A DNA stretch of 64,000 bases, from contig NZ_QTKX01000001.1 in NCBI RefSeq assembly GCF_018424685.1, forward strand, positions 1,116,001-1,180,000. Direction: 5' to 3'. Positions 31,076-39,696 of this stretch are shown here, piece after piece. Source of the DNA: Mesobacillus boroniphilus. GTDB taxonomy: Bacteria; Bacillota; Bacilli; Bacillales; Cytobacillaceae. Within the stretch, counting starts at the first letter, position 1. Each line of letters starts with the position of its first letter. A model generated the notes under the pieces. It searched no databases, was not told where the DNA came from, and worked only from the letters and a program-made list of their open reading frames with translations. The position numbers and the translations under genes were made by a program.

Positions 31076-32881
31076 TTGATTCAATTCAAGAAGTCGGATG
31101 TAGAAAACTTTTATCGTACCTTCAATATTCAGGCATTTACCGTCAGTCCGGACGAAAAGCAGTTAGTTATCAGCACGAATTTGTCAGGTAAATACAATCT
31201 TTGGGCGATGGACTTGCCGAACCAGTATCCATATCCGCTTACATTTGTTGACCAGGCCTGCCAGGCTTTACGATATTCTCATGATGGCAGCTTTATGGTT
31301 GTCGGTTTTGATAACGATGGTGATGAAAATGGGCAATTATATGCACTTCCGCCAGCAGGAGGCGAGCTAGTCCCGCTTCGTACGGCTGAAGGGCATCGTC
31401 ATATGCATCCTTTACTATCTAAGGATGATCAAAGATTGTTCTATACGTCTACTAAAGGTAATGAGACCTTCCTGAATATTTATCGTTATGACCTGGAAGC
31501 GAATGAAGAGAGTATCGTTGTTGAAGGGGAAGGAGCAGCTTGCTTCTTAGTTGCTGTTGATGAAGATGAGAATAATTTTGCCTATGTGAAACAATATGCG
31601 AATACATACGCTCCTGGATTTTTGTATCAGCATGGAAAGTCATACTCCCTGACTCCGGAAACAGATGAGCAATTTACGGTTGGTGAAGGAGTTTTTGTTG
31701 GGAACGAGTATTATTTTGTTACTACTTTTGGTGAGGACTTCGATTACCTTGCGAAATTTAATCTTGAAACATATGAATTCACAAAGGTACTTTCGATTGA
31801 AAAAGAAGAGTTCGGCCCTGTTCGCTATGACAAGAGTACAAATAGCCTTTATTTTGTTACTTCAAAGGGCGTGAATGATTATTTATATCAATATGATTTA
31901 GCTGCCGGAACATATAAAAACATGAATTTACCTGCTTCTATTATTCAAGGTGGAACTGTCGCAAAAAGCGGGAATGTATACATTTTAGCCGGATCAGCGA
32001 CTAAGCCTAATAATGTTTTTATGATGGAAGCTGGAAGTGACGAATGGAAGCAGCTGACGAACCTTGCTGTTCCTGGTGTGAAGGAAGAGGAGCTTGTCCA
32101 ACCTGATGTCCTGACATACCCTTCTTATGATGGCATGATGATGGAAGCTTTATTTTTCAAAGCTAAGGAAGATGTGAGTAATGGTCATGTCATCCATTGG
32201 CCGCATGGGGGACCGCAGGCGGCCGAACGAAAGTTTTTCCGTGCAATGTTCCAATCCCTCGTAAACAGAGGGTACAGCATTTTTGCGCCGAATTTCCGGG
32301 GATCAACTGGTTACGGGCTGGAGTTTACGAAAATGGTTGAGGGTAACTGGGGTGAAGGGCCTCGTCTTGATAATATTGCTGGACTCGAATACCTTTACGA
32401 AAATGGATTGGCTGACAGGGATAAAACATTATTGATGGGTGGTAGCTTTGGCGGGTATATGGCACTGCTATTGCATGGCCGTCATCCTGAATACTTCAAG
32501 GCAGTCGTCGATATTTTCGGACCATCGAATCTATTCTCATTCATTGAATCCGTACCCGAGCACTGGAAACCAATTATGAATCAGTGGGTAGGCGATCCGG
32601 TCAAGGACTTCGATAAGCTGACAGAGTTTTCGCCAATCACGTATTTAGACAATATGACGAAACCCATGCTGATCATCCAGGGTGCAAACGATCCGCGTGT
32701 TGTGAAGCAGGAATCAGATCAAATCGTCAAAGCTCTTCGGGATAAAGGGCGTGATGTGAAATACCTGGTACTTGAAGATGAAGGCCACGGCTTCTCAAAA
32801 AAGGAAAACGAGATTCTTGTGAACCGTACGATTCTTGAATTCTTTGATCAATTTGTTGAAGCGAAGGTATTAGCAGAGTAA
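31076..32881 (+). CDS. S9-family serine peptidase (acylaminoacyl-peptidase/prolyl oligopeptidase type)
   Basis: A 601-residue cytosolic peptidase. Residues about 1-340 are a beta-propeller made of WD/TolB-like blades (FTVSPDEKQLVISTNLSGKY). Residues about 350-601 are the alpha/beta-hydrolase domain, with the triad Ser457 in GGSFGGYMA, Asp539 in GANDPRV and His571 in DEGHGFS. TTG 31076 is preferred because GGGAGTGGG lies just upstream; a GTG 15 bases earlier is possible. Enzymes of this family remove acylated or proline-containing residues from short peptides. A single-gene unit with its own strong terminator. Confidence 0.92.
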   Translation: MIQFKKSDVENFYRTFNIQAFTVSPDEKQLVISTNLSGKYNLWAMDLPNQYPYPLTFVDQACQALRYSHDGSFMVVGFDNDGDENGQLYALPPAGGELVPLRTAEGHRHMHPLLSKDDQRLFYTSTKGNETFLNIYRYDLEANEESIVVEGEGAACFLVAVDEDENNFAYVKQYANTYAPGFLYQHGKSYSLTPETDEQFTVGEGVFVGNEYYFVTTFGEDFDYLAKFNLETYEFTKVLSIEKEEFGPVRYDKSTNSLYFVTSKGVNDYLYQYDLAAGTYKNMNLPASIIQGGTVAKSGNVYILAGSATKPNNVFMMEAGSDEWKQLTNLAVPGVKEEELVQPDVLTYPSYDGMMMEALFFKAKEDVSNGHVIHWPHGGPQAAERKFFRAMFQSLVNRGYSIFAPNFRGSTGYGLEFTKMVEGNWGEGPRLDNIAGLEYLYENGLADRDKTLLMGGSFGGYMALLLHGRHPEYFKAVVDIFGPSNLFSFIESVPEHWKPIMNQWVGDPVKDFDKLTEFSPITYLDNMTKPMLIIQGANDPRVVKQESDQIVKALRDKGRDVKYLVLEDEGHGFSKKENEILVNRTILEFFDQFVEAKVLAE

Positions 32882-32902
32882 ATTGAAGCTTCGTTAGTAA
32901 AA

Positions 32903-32948
32903 AAACTCCCCTCCTGCAGGAAAGATTTCCTGCAGGAGGGGAGTTTTT
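32903..32948 (+). terminator. Very strong rho-independent terminator
   Basis: A perfect 20-bp-class stem: AACTCCCCTCCTGCAGG pairs with CCTGCAGGAGGGGAGTT, followed by a T run. It ends the peptidase gene. Confidence 0.93.
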
Positions 32949-33079
32949 GTTTTATATAGCCCATGAAAAGATTGCATAAAGAATGACCAAAGAAAATTAA
33001 GAGTTTTTTTGTTGAATTTTCATATTCAAAATAGTTTGCGCTAGTATAAATAAGCTTGGGTACCAATACTTTTTTTGTT

Positions 33080-33874
33080 TTAGGATATCCTTGTTATTTT
33101 ATTCTTAGCTAAAAGTTGCTCTAAATCATAGTCCATAGAAAAAATGGAACTTTGCTTCAATGTGTTTATAAAAAGATCTTTTACCTTTTCAGATGAAACT
33201 CTTAAGTTTTCAACTGTTACCTCTCCTGAATATGTAGAAAGGTATGCTTTTATAAAAGAAGGGTTAAGAGTTTCATAACCTTTAAACTGATGAAGTTTTT
33301 TGTCCTCATTTAATGCTTGTACGATAAGGGTATAGTCTCTCATATCTTCGAGCATTTTTAGTGCATAGATTAAGTTGTTTCGCTTCAATTCTTTCTCTAA
33401 TGCTAAAGCGCAATAAACAAACTCAAATGCCACGTCAATTCCTACATTATACTTAACCGGTTTGTTTTCGAAGATTTCTTTTTCAGTTTCCATCTTCTCG
33501 GTTACAAACCCAGTTTTATCAACAATGACTTTCCATAACGGCGATTTTACTGATAAAAATTCTCTTGGGACAATAGAAACATTGAATTCCAGTCCATTTT
33601 GCATGATGGCAATCAAAAGAAAAATGTCTTTGCTGAATGCTTTTTCTTTGATGTAGCTTGGATTAAAATCACTTAGGGTTTCACGAACAAAATCTCTTAT
33701 TTTTTCAGCATCTTCGATTTTAAAGGTAGCAACCATTAAGTCAATATCAGAGTGTTCATCTTTATAACCAATTACTCCAGATCCTAATTGAATGATTCCT
33801 TCCACTAAATCGGAAGACTTGATTTCTCTTATGGCTTTTTCAAAATAAGTGTTTCTTTCTTCGGAAGTATACAT
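33080..33874 (-). CDS. Nucleotidyltransferase-fold protein
   Basis: A 264-residue protein. Residues about 20-110 form a Pol-beta-type nucleotidyltransferase domain with the motif GSGVIGYKDEHSDIDLMV (GSx...DxD). The rest is helical, as in aminoglycoside adenylyltransferases of the ANT(6)/ANT(4) kind. AGGAG precedes the ATG. It might modify a drug or another small molecule, or be an orphan member with a different target. Single gene, transcribed opposite to its neighbours. Confidence 0.8.
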   Translation of the reverse strand: MYTSEERNTYFEKAIREIKSSDLVEGIIQLGSGVIGYKDEHSDIDLMVATFKIEDAEKIRDFVRETLSDFNPSYIKEKAFSKDIFLLIAIMQNGLEFNVSIVPREFLSVKSPLWKVIVDKTGFVTEKMETEKEIFENKPVKYNVGIDVAFEFVYCALALEKELKRNNLIYALKMLEDMRDYTLIVQALNEDKKLHQFKGYETLNPSFIKAYLSTYSGEVTVENLRVSSEKVKDLFINTLKQSSIFSMDYDLEQLLAKNKITRIS

Positions 33875-34030
33875 ATTTGAACTCTCCTAAATTGATTATT
33901 TTTAACATCTTAGCATAAAATGACAATTAACTTTGGTTTTTTTATGGAAAAAGGAGGAAGGGGATTTCATGATTAAGATGATGTGAGATAGGGAAAATAC
34001 ATTCTGGTATGAACAAAGGAGGTATTTTCA

Positions 34031-34717
34031 ATGGCAAAAGTTTTAGCAGTATTATCAAGTGGTTATAAGGATGAAGAAAACAATTATGAAACAGGCTGGT
34101 GGGGAGAGGAATTATTCGCACCGATGCAGCTCCTTGAACAGGCTGGCCATCAAGTTGATTTGGCATCGCCGCTTGGAGGCAAGCCGGTTATCGATAAAAT
34201 GAGCATTAGTGAAGAATACGATCCGAAAGGTACTTATAAAGAGCTTTATGAGTCCGGAAAAGCGGATGATACGATGGAGCTTTCTGATGTAAATCCTGAC
34301 GAATACGATGTCGTGCTCATTGTTGGCGGGCATGGTGCAATGTATGACCTGGCGAAGGATCAGGATTTGCATACGATCATGAACAAAATTTACGATGGAG
34401 GCGGAATTGTCGCAGCGGAATGCCATGGTCCTGCACCGCTGGTGTTTGCGAAGCGTCCAAATGGTGAAAGCTTTATTGCTGGTAAAAAAGTGACAGGTTA
34501 TCCAGATGAAATGGAGCCAGAAGGTTTGTTAGATATCCTGCCGTTCAGCCTGGAGCAGGAAATGAGAAAGATCAGCAATTATGAGCAGGGAAATCTAGAA
34601 AAAACAGGACATGCTGTATGGGCAGACGAGCAGCTTGTTACAAGCCGCGATCCATTTTCATCTAAGTTGATGGGAGAAGAGTTGGTTAAGGCGTTGGAGA
34701 AAAAGGGGAAGAATTAA
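34031..34717 (+). CDS. DJ-1/PfpI family protein (Hsp31-like)
   Basis: A 228-residue protein of the type 1 glutamine amidotransferase-like fold. The nucleophile elbow is AAECHGPAPLV, with the reactive cysteine; GGHGAMYDL earlier is the oxyanion region. The extra internal segment (EEYDPKGTYKELYESGKADDT) is typical of the Hsp31 branch. Such proteins act as glyoxalase III, protein deglycase or holding chaperones. AAAGGAGG precedes the ATG. Single gene. Confidence 0.9.
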   Translation: MAKVLAVLSSGYKDEENNYETGWWGEELFAPMQLLEQAGHQVDLASPLGGKPVIDKMSISEEYDPKGTYKELYESGKADDTMELSDVNPDEYDVVLIVGGHGAMYDLAKDQDLHTIMNKIYDGGGIVAAECHGPAPLVFAKRPNGESFIAGKKVTGYPDEMEPEGLLDILPFSLEQEMRKISNYEQGNLEKTGHAVWADEQLVTSRDPFSSKLMGEELVKALEKKGKN

Positions 34718-34775
34718 GTGATCTGAAAATGCTCAACTAGGAAACAAAAAACTCTATTAGACGATTAAAAACAAC

Positions 34776-34807
34776 AGGGTGTCCCAAGTTATTTTTTGGG
34801 CCACCCT
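34776..34807 (-). terminator. Terminator for cwlJ
   Basis: AGGGTG-CCCAA pairs with TTGGG-CACCCT around a T-rich loop; on the minus strand a GTTGTTTTT tail follows. Confidence 0.75.
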
Positions 34808-34812
34808 TATTA

Positions 34813-35250
34813 CTACAATCTATAAGCACCTTCACATGTATTAGCAATTGGTTCATAATAACAGTGTTGTTTATATTGCCCAGTAAAAGGTTGATTGTAC
34901 CAGGTAGGTGGACAGGGAGCATATGGATTAAAGTACCAAAGAGCATACTTGGAAGGGTGTTGCCACCAATAATCCAAGGTTTGTTTTGCTAATTTTTTTT
35001 CTGCACTTCTTGCCCGGTTATAAAAAACATTGCCCTTTTGAACTGCTTCAAATGAATAATTTCCTCCTTGAATTTGAAAAATCACGTCTCTTATAGACCT
35101 TAAATCTTTAAAATCCAGACAATTCGCTTTAAGTCGATTTACAACTACATTACCAACCATTAGCATTCCCAGCGGACCTTCCCCTTCAGCCTCTGCCCTC
35201 ATCATCCTGGCAACTAGTGCAACGTCACTGTCTGTATATTTTACCCTTGG
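34813..35250 (-). CDS. cwlJ: Spore-cortex-lytic hydrolase CwlJ
   Basis: A 145-residue protein, about the length of B. subtilis CwlJ. It shows the SleB/CwlJ catalytic domain: VALVARMMRAEAEGEGPLGM with the active-site glutamate region, GNVVVNRLKANCLDFKDLR, and the C-terminal LWYFNPYAPCPPTWYNQPF. It has no signal peptide, as in other CwlJ proteins, which reach the spore coat from the mother cell. It degrades cortex peptidoglycan during germination. The start at 35250 follows GAGGTGA; the frame runs further upstream without a site. It marks the organism as a spore former. Confidence 0.92.
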   Translation of the reverse strand, partial: PRVKYTDSDVALVARMMRAEAEGEGPLGMLMVGNVVVNRLKANCLDFKDLRSIRDVIFQIQGGNYSFEAVQKGNVFYNRARSAEKKLAKQTLDYWWQHPSKYALWYFNPYAPCPPTWYNQPFTGQYKQHCYYEPIANTCEGAYRL

Positions 35251-35420
35251 CATTTTTATCACCTCTAAGAAAATTGTATTAAAAACAGCTTGTAAAAATG
35301 TTAACAGGTTCGCAACAGGGAGAAATAACGAGAAAGATCGTTGAGAATAAGGGGTAGATGATTTCCGTTCTAACAATGAGTTTCAACCAAACGACGCCAA
35401 AACACTGGAAAACTGGAGAT

Positions 35421-35640
35421 TCGGCTACAACAGGAGACAAGCTGTGCCTTAATTCAAGGGAAATAGAAATTTAAGTCGTAATAAGAGCCAGGCTGTGACC
35501 GAAATCGGAGAGAAAGTGGAAGTACGGTCGCAACACGAACCATGCTGCGACCGAAATCGCAGGAATCGTAGGAATTCGGTGGGAACACGTACCATGCATT
35601 GGCCGAAGTGTAAGAGAATCACGAATCACGGGCACATATT
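35421..35640. repeat. Degenerate tandem repeat, 52-bp period, about 4 copies
   Basis: Within a 426-bp gene-free stretch after cwlJ, GCTGTG-like landmarks recur at 35441, 35492, 35544 and 35596, that is every 51-52 bp. Each unit contains a GCTGYG element, CCGAAATCG and GGAATTCGG-like ends. The period equals that of the array at 232-460 although the sequence differs. The remaining part of this region (35251-35420) shows nothing recognisable. Confidence 0.75.
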
Positions 35641-35676
35641 CCAAAAACATGTGGCAGTATAGGAGATTAAGCTCTT

Positions 35677-36402
35677 CTATTCAATCCCTTCATCCTTTAA
35701 AAGCGCCGAATTGGCGGATGTGTTCAAGCTTTGGGTCGACGCCCACAGGTTTCCGAGGAATCTTGGCATCATCTGCTGGGATGGCAGGACACCGTACCTT
35801 GAGAAATAGACAAAGAGCTTCAAATAAGTACGAGCATTCCCTGGTAGATGAATTTCTTTTGCATAATGCTCGTTTTCTGTCACTGTTGCAAAGGATCGGG
35901 TCTCGAAGCCTGAAATAAAGCGAGTTTTCTCGCCCTTGTACTCATTATCGATGAAATAGATTTTCTTAATGATCGTTGGGTCGTCAGTGCCATCGTAATT
36001 GGCCAGCCGTGCATGATTAAAAGCTGAAACAGAATCTAGCTTAGGAACAAGGGAAAGCACATGGCCGTATGCTTTATCATGCCCTTCATAAAATGGTTTA
36101 ATATCCAAATTGTCCATTAAATCAATCAGCTTTAGCTTTTCTTCTTTTAAATAAGGAGGACGAAAAATCTGCCTCGTAAGCTTCAATTCATCAAGCGAGT
36201 TACACTCAATTGAAGTGAAGAAGTACCACTGGCCGTTATCATCGAGGCTAATATCATAGGATTGCCCGTCCTTTTCCAATATGTAATCCTTAAAGCGATC
36301 CTCTTTATCAAATGTGAAATCCCGCTCCGATTCCTTACCTGGCTTGAAGCCAAAAGGAGATTCAATTGGGACAGCAATCTCTGAAAATAATTTACTTTCC
36401 AT
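35677..36402 (-). CDS. Unknown 241-residue protein
   Basis: An acidic, cytosolic protein with no signal peptide or transmembrane segment and no family I recognise. It starts MESKLFSEIAVPIESPFGF. It contains PGKESERDFTFDKEDRFKDY and a C-terminal region (AKEIHLPGNARTYLKLF). ATG 36402 follows AAAGGTG; a longer frame starting at 36429 is possible. The stop codon abuts the 52-bp repeat array. Its role is unknown. Confidence 0.65.
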   Translation of the reverse strand: MESKLFSEIAVPIESPFGFKPGKESERDFTFDKEDRFKDYILEKDGQSYDISLDDNGQWYFFTSIECNSLDELKLTRQIFRPPYLKEEKLKLIDLMDNLDIKPFYEGHDKAYGHVLSLVPKLDSVSAFNHARLANYDGTDDPTIIKKIYFIDNEYKGEKTRFISGFETRSFATVTENEHYAKEIHLPGNARTYLKLFVYFSRYGVLPSQQMMPRFLGNLWASTQSLNTSANSALLKDEGIE

Positions 36403-36488
36403 TTTCCAACACACCTTTTTAAAGTCCAATATACATACAGATTACCCATTATTCTTTAAATGAACACTTAGAAAGGGGGGCTTTGCCG

Positions 36489-36941
36489 ATGAAGAGATGG
36501 TTAAGATTTATAACGCTGTTCACAATCGTGCTTGCAGGCTGTGAAGAAGAGGAGCAAACTCAATTAGAAAAAAATAAAAACAATGAACCTCCTGAGTATA
36601 TCCAGGATCCTGAAGATATCGTCGATATGCACGAGGACATTAAGAATCTAAATAAATTTTATGCATTTGTGGATCACTTTGAACAAGGGGAGAAAGACAA
36701 AATCAGGATAGTCAGTTATACGACGGAGGGTGCACCTATGCTGCACGACTTGGAGTTCGACGGGACAGCCATTCATTCAACCTACGATTCTACCAGGGAC
36801 GGTTTCGGGCCTGGTAGTATTGAAGAAGATAGCTGCGACGAGATTTCAGTAGTGAATGCAGTCACACGCACTGAGTATATATTGGAGGGATGCAGCAACC
36901 AGGAGGATAAGGAACTGATTATGCTGGTGGTTGAAGAATAA
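36489..36941 (+). CDS. DUF4362 lipoprotein
   Basis: A 150-residue exported lipoprotein with the lipobox VLAGC (cysteine about 18) after a short signal peptide. The mature part matches the DUF4362 pattern seen in Bacillus: KDKIRIVSYTTEGAPMLHDLEFDG then STYDSTRDGFGPG and a late paired cysteine. AAGGGGGG lies eight bases before ATG 36489; TTG 36483 would be too close. The function of the family is not known. It faces away from the unknown gene upstream. Confidence 0.82.
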   Translation: MKRWLRFITLFTIVLAGCEEEEQTQLEKNKNNEPPEYIQDPEDIVDMHEDIKNLNKFYAFVDHFEQGEKDKIRIVSYTTEGAPMLHDLEFDGTAIHSTYDSTRDGFGPGSIEEDSCDEISVVNAVTRTEYILEGCSNQEDKELIMLVVEE

Positions 36942-37095
36942 CATTAAAAAATAGAATACTGTTTATTAACAAAAAAGGAGGAATACCGCTTGTAATAATA
37001 GAAATTATTTATGTAAATATCAGTTGCACCTAAGTTCCATGAAAAATCTTTAGGAACTTTGAAAAGAAGAAATTTGATAAGGAGCGAATGAATTC

Positions 37096-37473
37096 ATGAT
37101 AAGTAAAATCGGTCAAATCATGTTGTACGTAAATGATCAAGATGCTGCTATTAAGTTTTGGACAGAAAAATTGGGTTTTGCAGTTAAAGCGGAGGAAGAT
37201 AATGGGCAGGGATTGAGATGGATTGAAATTGCTCCAAGCTTTGATTCTGAAACAAGTATCGTACTGCACAATAAAGATTTCGTCGCGAAAATGTCGCCTG
37301 AACTCAATCTTGGTACCCCTTCATTACTGTTTTACTCTGATAATCTTGAGGAATTCAGAAGCGATTTATCAAATAAAAATGTTGTGGTCGGGGAAATTGT
37401 GGAGATGCCTTCCGGAAAAGTATTTAACTTTGCAGATGATGAAGAAAATTACTTTGCTGTTATGGAAAAATGA
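37096..37473 (+). CDS. VOC-family (glyoxalase/bleomycin-resistance-like) protein
   Basis: A 125-residue protein of the vicinal-oxygen-chelate fold. It begins MISKIGQIMLYVNDQDAAIKFWTEKLGF, the usual opening strand-helix of the family, and ends with FNFADDEENYFAVME, which supplies the final strand. AAGGAG lies about 12 bases upstream of the ATG. VOC proteins include glyoxalases, dioxygenases and antibiotic-binding proteins, so no reaction can be assigned. A terminator follows at 37495. Confidence 0.85.
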   Translation: MISKIGQIMLYVNDQDAAIKFWTEKLGFAVKAEEDNGQGLRWIEIAPSFDSETSIVLHNKDFVAKMSPELNLGTPSLLFYSDNLEEFRSDLSNKNVVVGEIVEMPSGKVFNFADDEENYFAVMEK

Positions 37474-37494
37474 AAATCGTAAAGAACCACTGTG

Positions 37495-37524
37495 CCGTTT
37501 TCATCAAGTAGAAAGCGGTTTTTT
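37495..37524 (+). terminator. Rho-independent terminator after the VOC gene
   Basis: CCGTTTTC pairs with GAAAGCGG (one G-T pair) around ATCAAGTA, followed by six T. Confidence 0.8.
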
Positions 37525-37689
37525 GTTTGGCACTTTATTTTACCAAAGGCTTATGGAAAAAGAAGGAATATGTCATTTTGTATCGAATGATAAAACACAG
37601 TAGTAATGGATGAAATTAGGAGAATTATCGTTTCTTATACCATGATAGAATACTAACGCGAATACTTGCTTCGTTTAATGGAGGATATT

Positions 37690-38261
37690 ATGAACACTTT
37701 TATATATATGGTGAGGCACGGCGAATCTCCAAAAATAGGAGACGAAAGAACAAGAGGGTTAACTGAAAGGGGAGTTTAGACTCAAAGCTTATAGCTGATT
37801 TGTTAAAATCGGAGCAAATTGACGCTGTGATTTCAAGTCCGTATAGACGTTCGCTTTTAACTGTCCAGCAGTTAGCGGACGACATAGGGAAGGGAATTAT
37901 GGAGTTCGAGGAACTTAGAGAGAGAGTCTTTTCTCCTGATGGTAATAGAATACCTGACAATGAGTTATTACCTATATTAAAAAAGTCCTTTATTGACGAA
38001 AAATATGCATTAATCGGAGCAGAATCTAATGCAGATTGCCAGAAACGGGCTATAAAAATCTTAAAGGAAACTATGATTTCATTTAAAGGAAAAAAAGTGG
38101 TTGTAGGGACTCATGGTGCTGTCATGACCTTAATGATGGCTTATTACGACAAAAATTGCGGCTTGGAATTTTTACTCAAAACGTCTAAACCAGATATATA
38201 CAGAATGGAGTTCGATGGTGAGAGATTAATTGAGATTAAAAGACAGTGGAATAAAGATTAG
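37690..38261 (+). pseudogene. Histidine phosphatase (phosphoglycerate mutase-like), frameshifted
   Basis: ATG 37690 after GGAGG opens MNTFIYMVRHGESP, the RHG motif of this superfamily, and continues to RTRGLTERGV, where TAG at 37777 stops it. One base to the left, a second frame carries on LDSKLIADLLKSEQIDAVISS and runs to 38261. It includes the second catalytic region VVGTHGAVMTLMMAYY. Restoring one T to the TTT run at 37775-37777 (GTTTTA) joins them into an ordinary protein of about 190 residues. This is either a real loss of function or a homopolymer sequencing error. Confidence 0.8.
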
Positions 38262-38293
38262 TATTGTAGTTTGTACTTTTTTGTCATAGAAAA

Positions 38294-38322
38294 CGAGTAT
38301 TAACCAGCTGACTTAATACTCG
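38294..38322 (-). terminator. Terminator for the minus-strand membrane gene
   Basis: CGAGTATTAA and TTAATACTCG form a perfect 10-bp stem, with a T-rich tail on the minus strand. Confidence 0.75.
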
Positions 38323-38345
38323 AATTCACTTTGGATTACAAACTA

Positions 38346-38657
38346 TTAAAGAAAGTATTGTTTATACATAAAAAAGTTGGCTATTACTGATCCAATTAAA
38401 TAGAGAATCGATCCGTAAAACGCATATGACGGAGAAAATTTTTCAGGTGATTGGTTCATCTTAATGCCAGTTTGACCCTGGACCTGCATATCAATACTGC
38501 GGCTTGTAACTCCTCCGGATGAGCTGAAAAAATAAATGATGAATACACTGGCCAATCCCACAAAAACTGAAACTTCTATAAAACTAAAATTAGTAATAAT
38601 CGTTACTCCAAAGTTGATTAATCCGATGATTATCAAAGTAGCTATAAAGCTTAACAT
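38346..38657 (-). CDS. Unknown 103-residue membrane protein
   Basis: Three hydrophobic segments (about 2-20, 24-46 and 80-99) with a polar middle loop containing SSSGGVTSRSIDMQVQGQTG. GGGGG lies before the ATG. No family is recognised with confidence; similar three-helix proteins of unknown function are common in Bacillus. It has its own terminator and faces away from the P-loop gene, with which it shares a short divergent intergenic region. Confidence 0.65.
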   Translation of the reverse strand: MLSFIATLIIIGLINFGVTIITNFSFIEVSVFVGLASVFIIYFFSSSGGVTSRSIDMQVQGQTGIKMNQSPEKFSPSYAFYGSILYLIGSVIANFFMYKQYFL

Positions 38658-38764
38658 TTTACCGATTGTGATTACCCCCTTTGAAGTAGTTACGATTTAC
38701 CAAAAGGAAAAGTTTCAATTTTTTGTAAAATCATAAGATACTAGCTGAAAAAGGGGGCACCATT

Positions 38765-39328
38765 TTGAAAAGGCTTGCGATTATTACTGTGGGCAAAACT
38801 CACAGCGGAAAGACTACATTCGCGCGTGCTTTGGAAAAAGAGTTATATAACTCTATGGTCATTGACCAGGACAACCACGCGGAATTCATTAATACTTATT
38901 ATAAAAACTTACAACAAGTACACGGACCTAATATTCTGAAGTACGCTATATCCAGGTTGATTGTCAATTATGCAATTGAGCAGACTGATTGTCACCTTAT
39001 CCTTTGCAATTCGAATCGAAGTCGAAAAGATCGATCTTACCTTATTGAGGAGTTGTTTCCGAAAGATAAATTTATACATATAATTGTCCATTTTGATATT
39101 CTGTACCATGTTCTTCAAGCTCGAGTTACTGAAAGTCAACGTAGTACGAATATATTCAGAGGTGCCTATACTAATTTTGCAGAGGTGTTAAATAGGCAGC
39201 AGGCAGATTCTTTAAAAGAGGATGTAATCGATCCAGTGGAAGAGGAAGCCGAGCACTTATTTGTGATTAAAGATAACGCAGAAGCTGAAGCTGTTATATT
39301 GGAGATTTTACGAATAGCACGACATTAA
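38765..39328 (+). CDS. P-loop ATP-binding protein, kinase-like
   Basis: A 187-residue cytosolic protein with an N-terminal Walker A, VGKTHSGKTTFARALEKEL (about residues 9-27), and DQDNHAEF shortly after, resembling small AAA-33/zeta-toxin-type kinases. The C-terminal half has LILCNSNRSRKDRSYLIEE, which may form the sensor or Walker B equivalent (LILCNSN). TTG 38765 follows AAAGGGGG. Substrate unknown; a nucleoside, sugar or toxin-type kinase are all possible. Probably separately transcribed. Confidence 0.75.
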   Translation: MKRLAIITVGKTHSGKTTFARALEKELYNSMVIDQDNHAEFINTYYKNLQQVHGPNILKYAISRLIVNYAIEQTDCHLILCNSNRSRKDRSYLIEELFPKDKFIHIIVHFDILYHVLQARVTESQRSTNIFRGAYTNFAEVLNRQQADSLKEDVIDPVEEEAEHLFVIKDNAEAEAVILEILRIARH

Positions 39329-39406
39329 AGCGTTGGAAATTAATCGAAGTAAAGAATTACCGATGACGTACTGTCAATAAACTTTTAGTAAAGAGGAGGT
39401 GTTTTA

Positions 39407-39619
39407 TTGGAAAAGAAATTTGTATATTATTTCTTGTCACTTATTTTTTTTATAGGTTATGTATTAATATTTGATTATTTCTTTAAATATGTTGAAATGA
39501 TGTTTGTGCCTTACACACTGCTTTTATTCGTTTTCCAAATAGGCTTTTCCATTGTCATCCTCTTTCCTGCTTCGGTCGTAACCACTAATAAAATATTTGA
39601 TATCATTCGAGGTTCTTAG
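39407..39619 (+). CDS. Unknown 70-residue membrane protein
   Basis: Two transmembrane segments (about 5-27 and 33-58) with an otherwise short polar loop, and a KIFDIIRGS tail. TTG 39407 follows GAGGAGGT by five bases, a strong site. No family recognised. Confidence 0.6.
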   Translation: MEKKFVYYFLSLIFFIGYVLIFDYFFKYVEMMFVPYTLLLFVFQIGFSIVILFPASVVTTNKIFDIIRGS

Positions 39620-39654
39620 ATTAGATTTATAAACAAACGCCAATGACATAAGAA

Positions 39655-39687
39655 AAGCTAACACGACATTAAAATCCGTATTAGCTT
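39655..39687 (-). terminator. Terminator for the DUF1206 gene
   Basis: AAGCTAA-ACG on the left pairs with CGT-TTAGCTT on the right; on the minus strand a TTTTCTT tail follows. Confidence 0.65.
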
Positions 39688-39696
39688 CAATCATAT

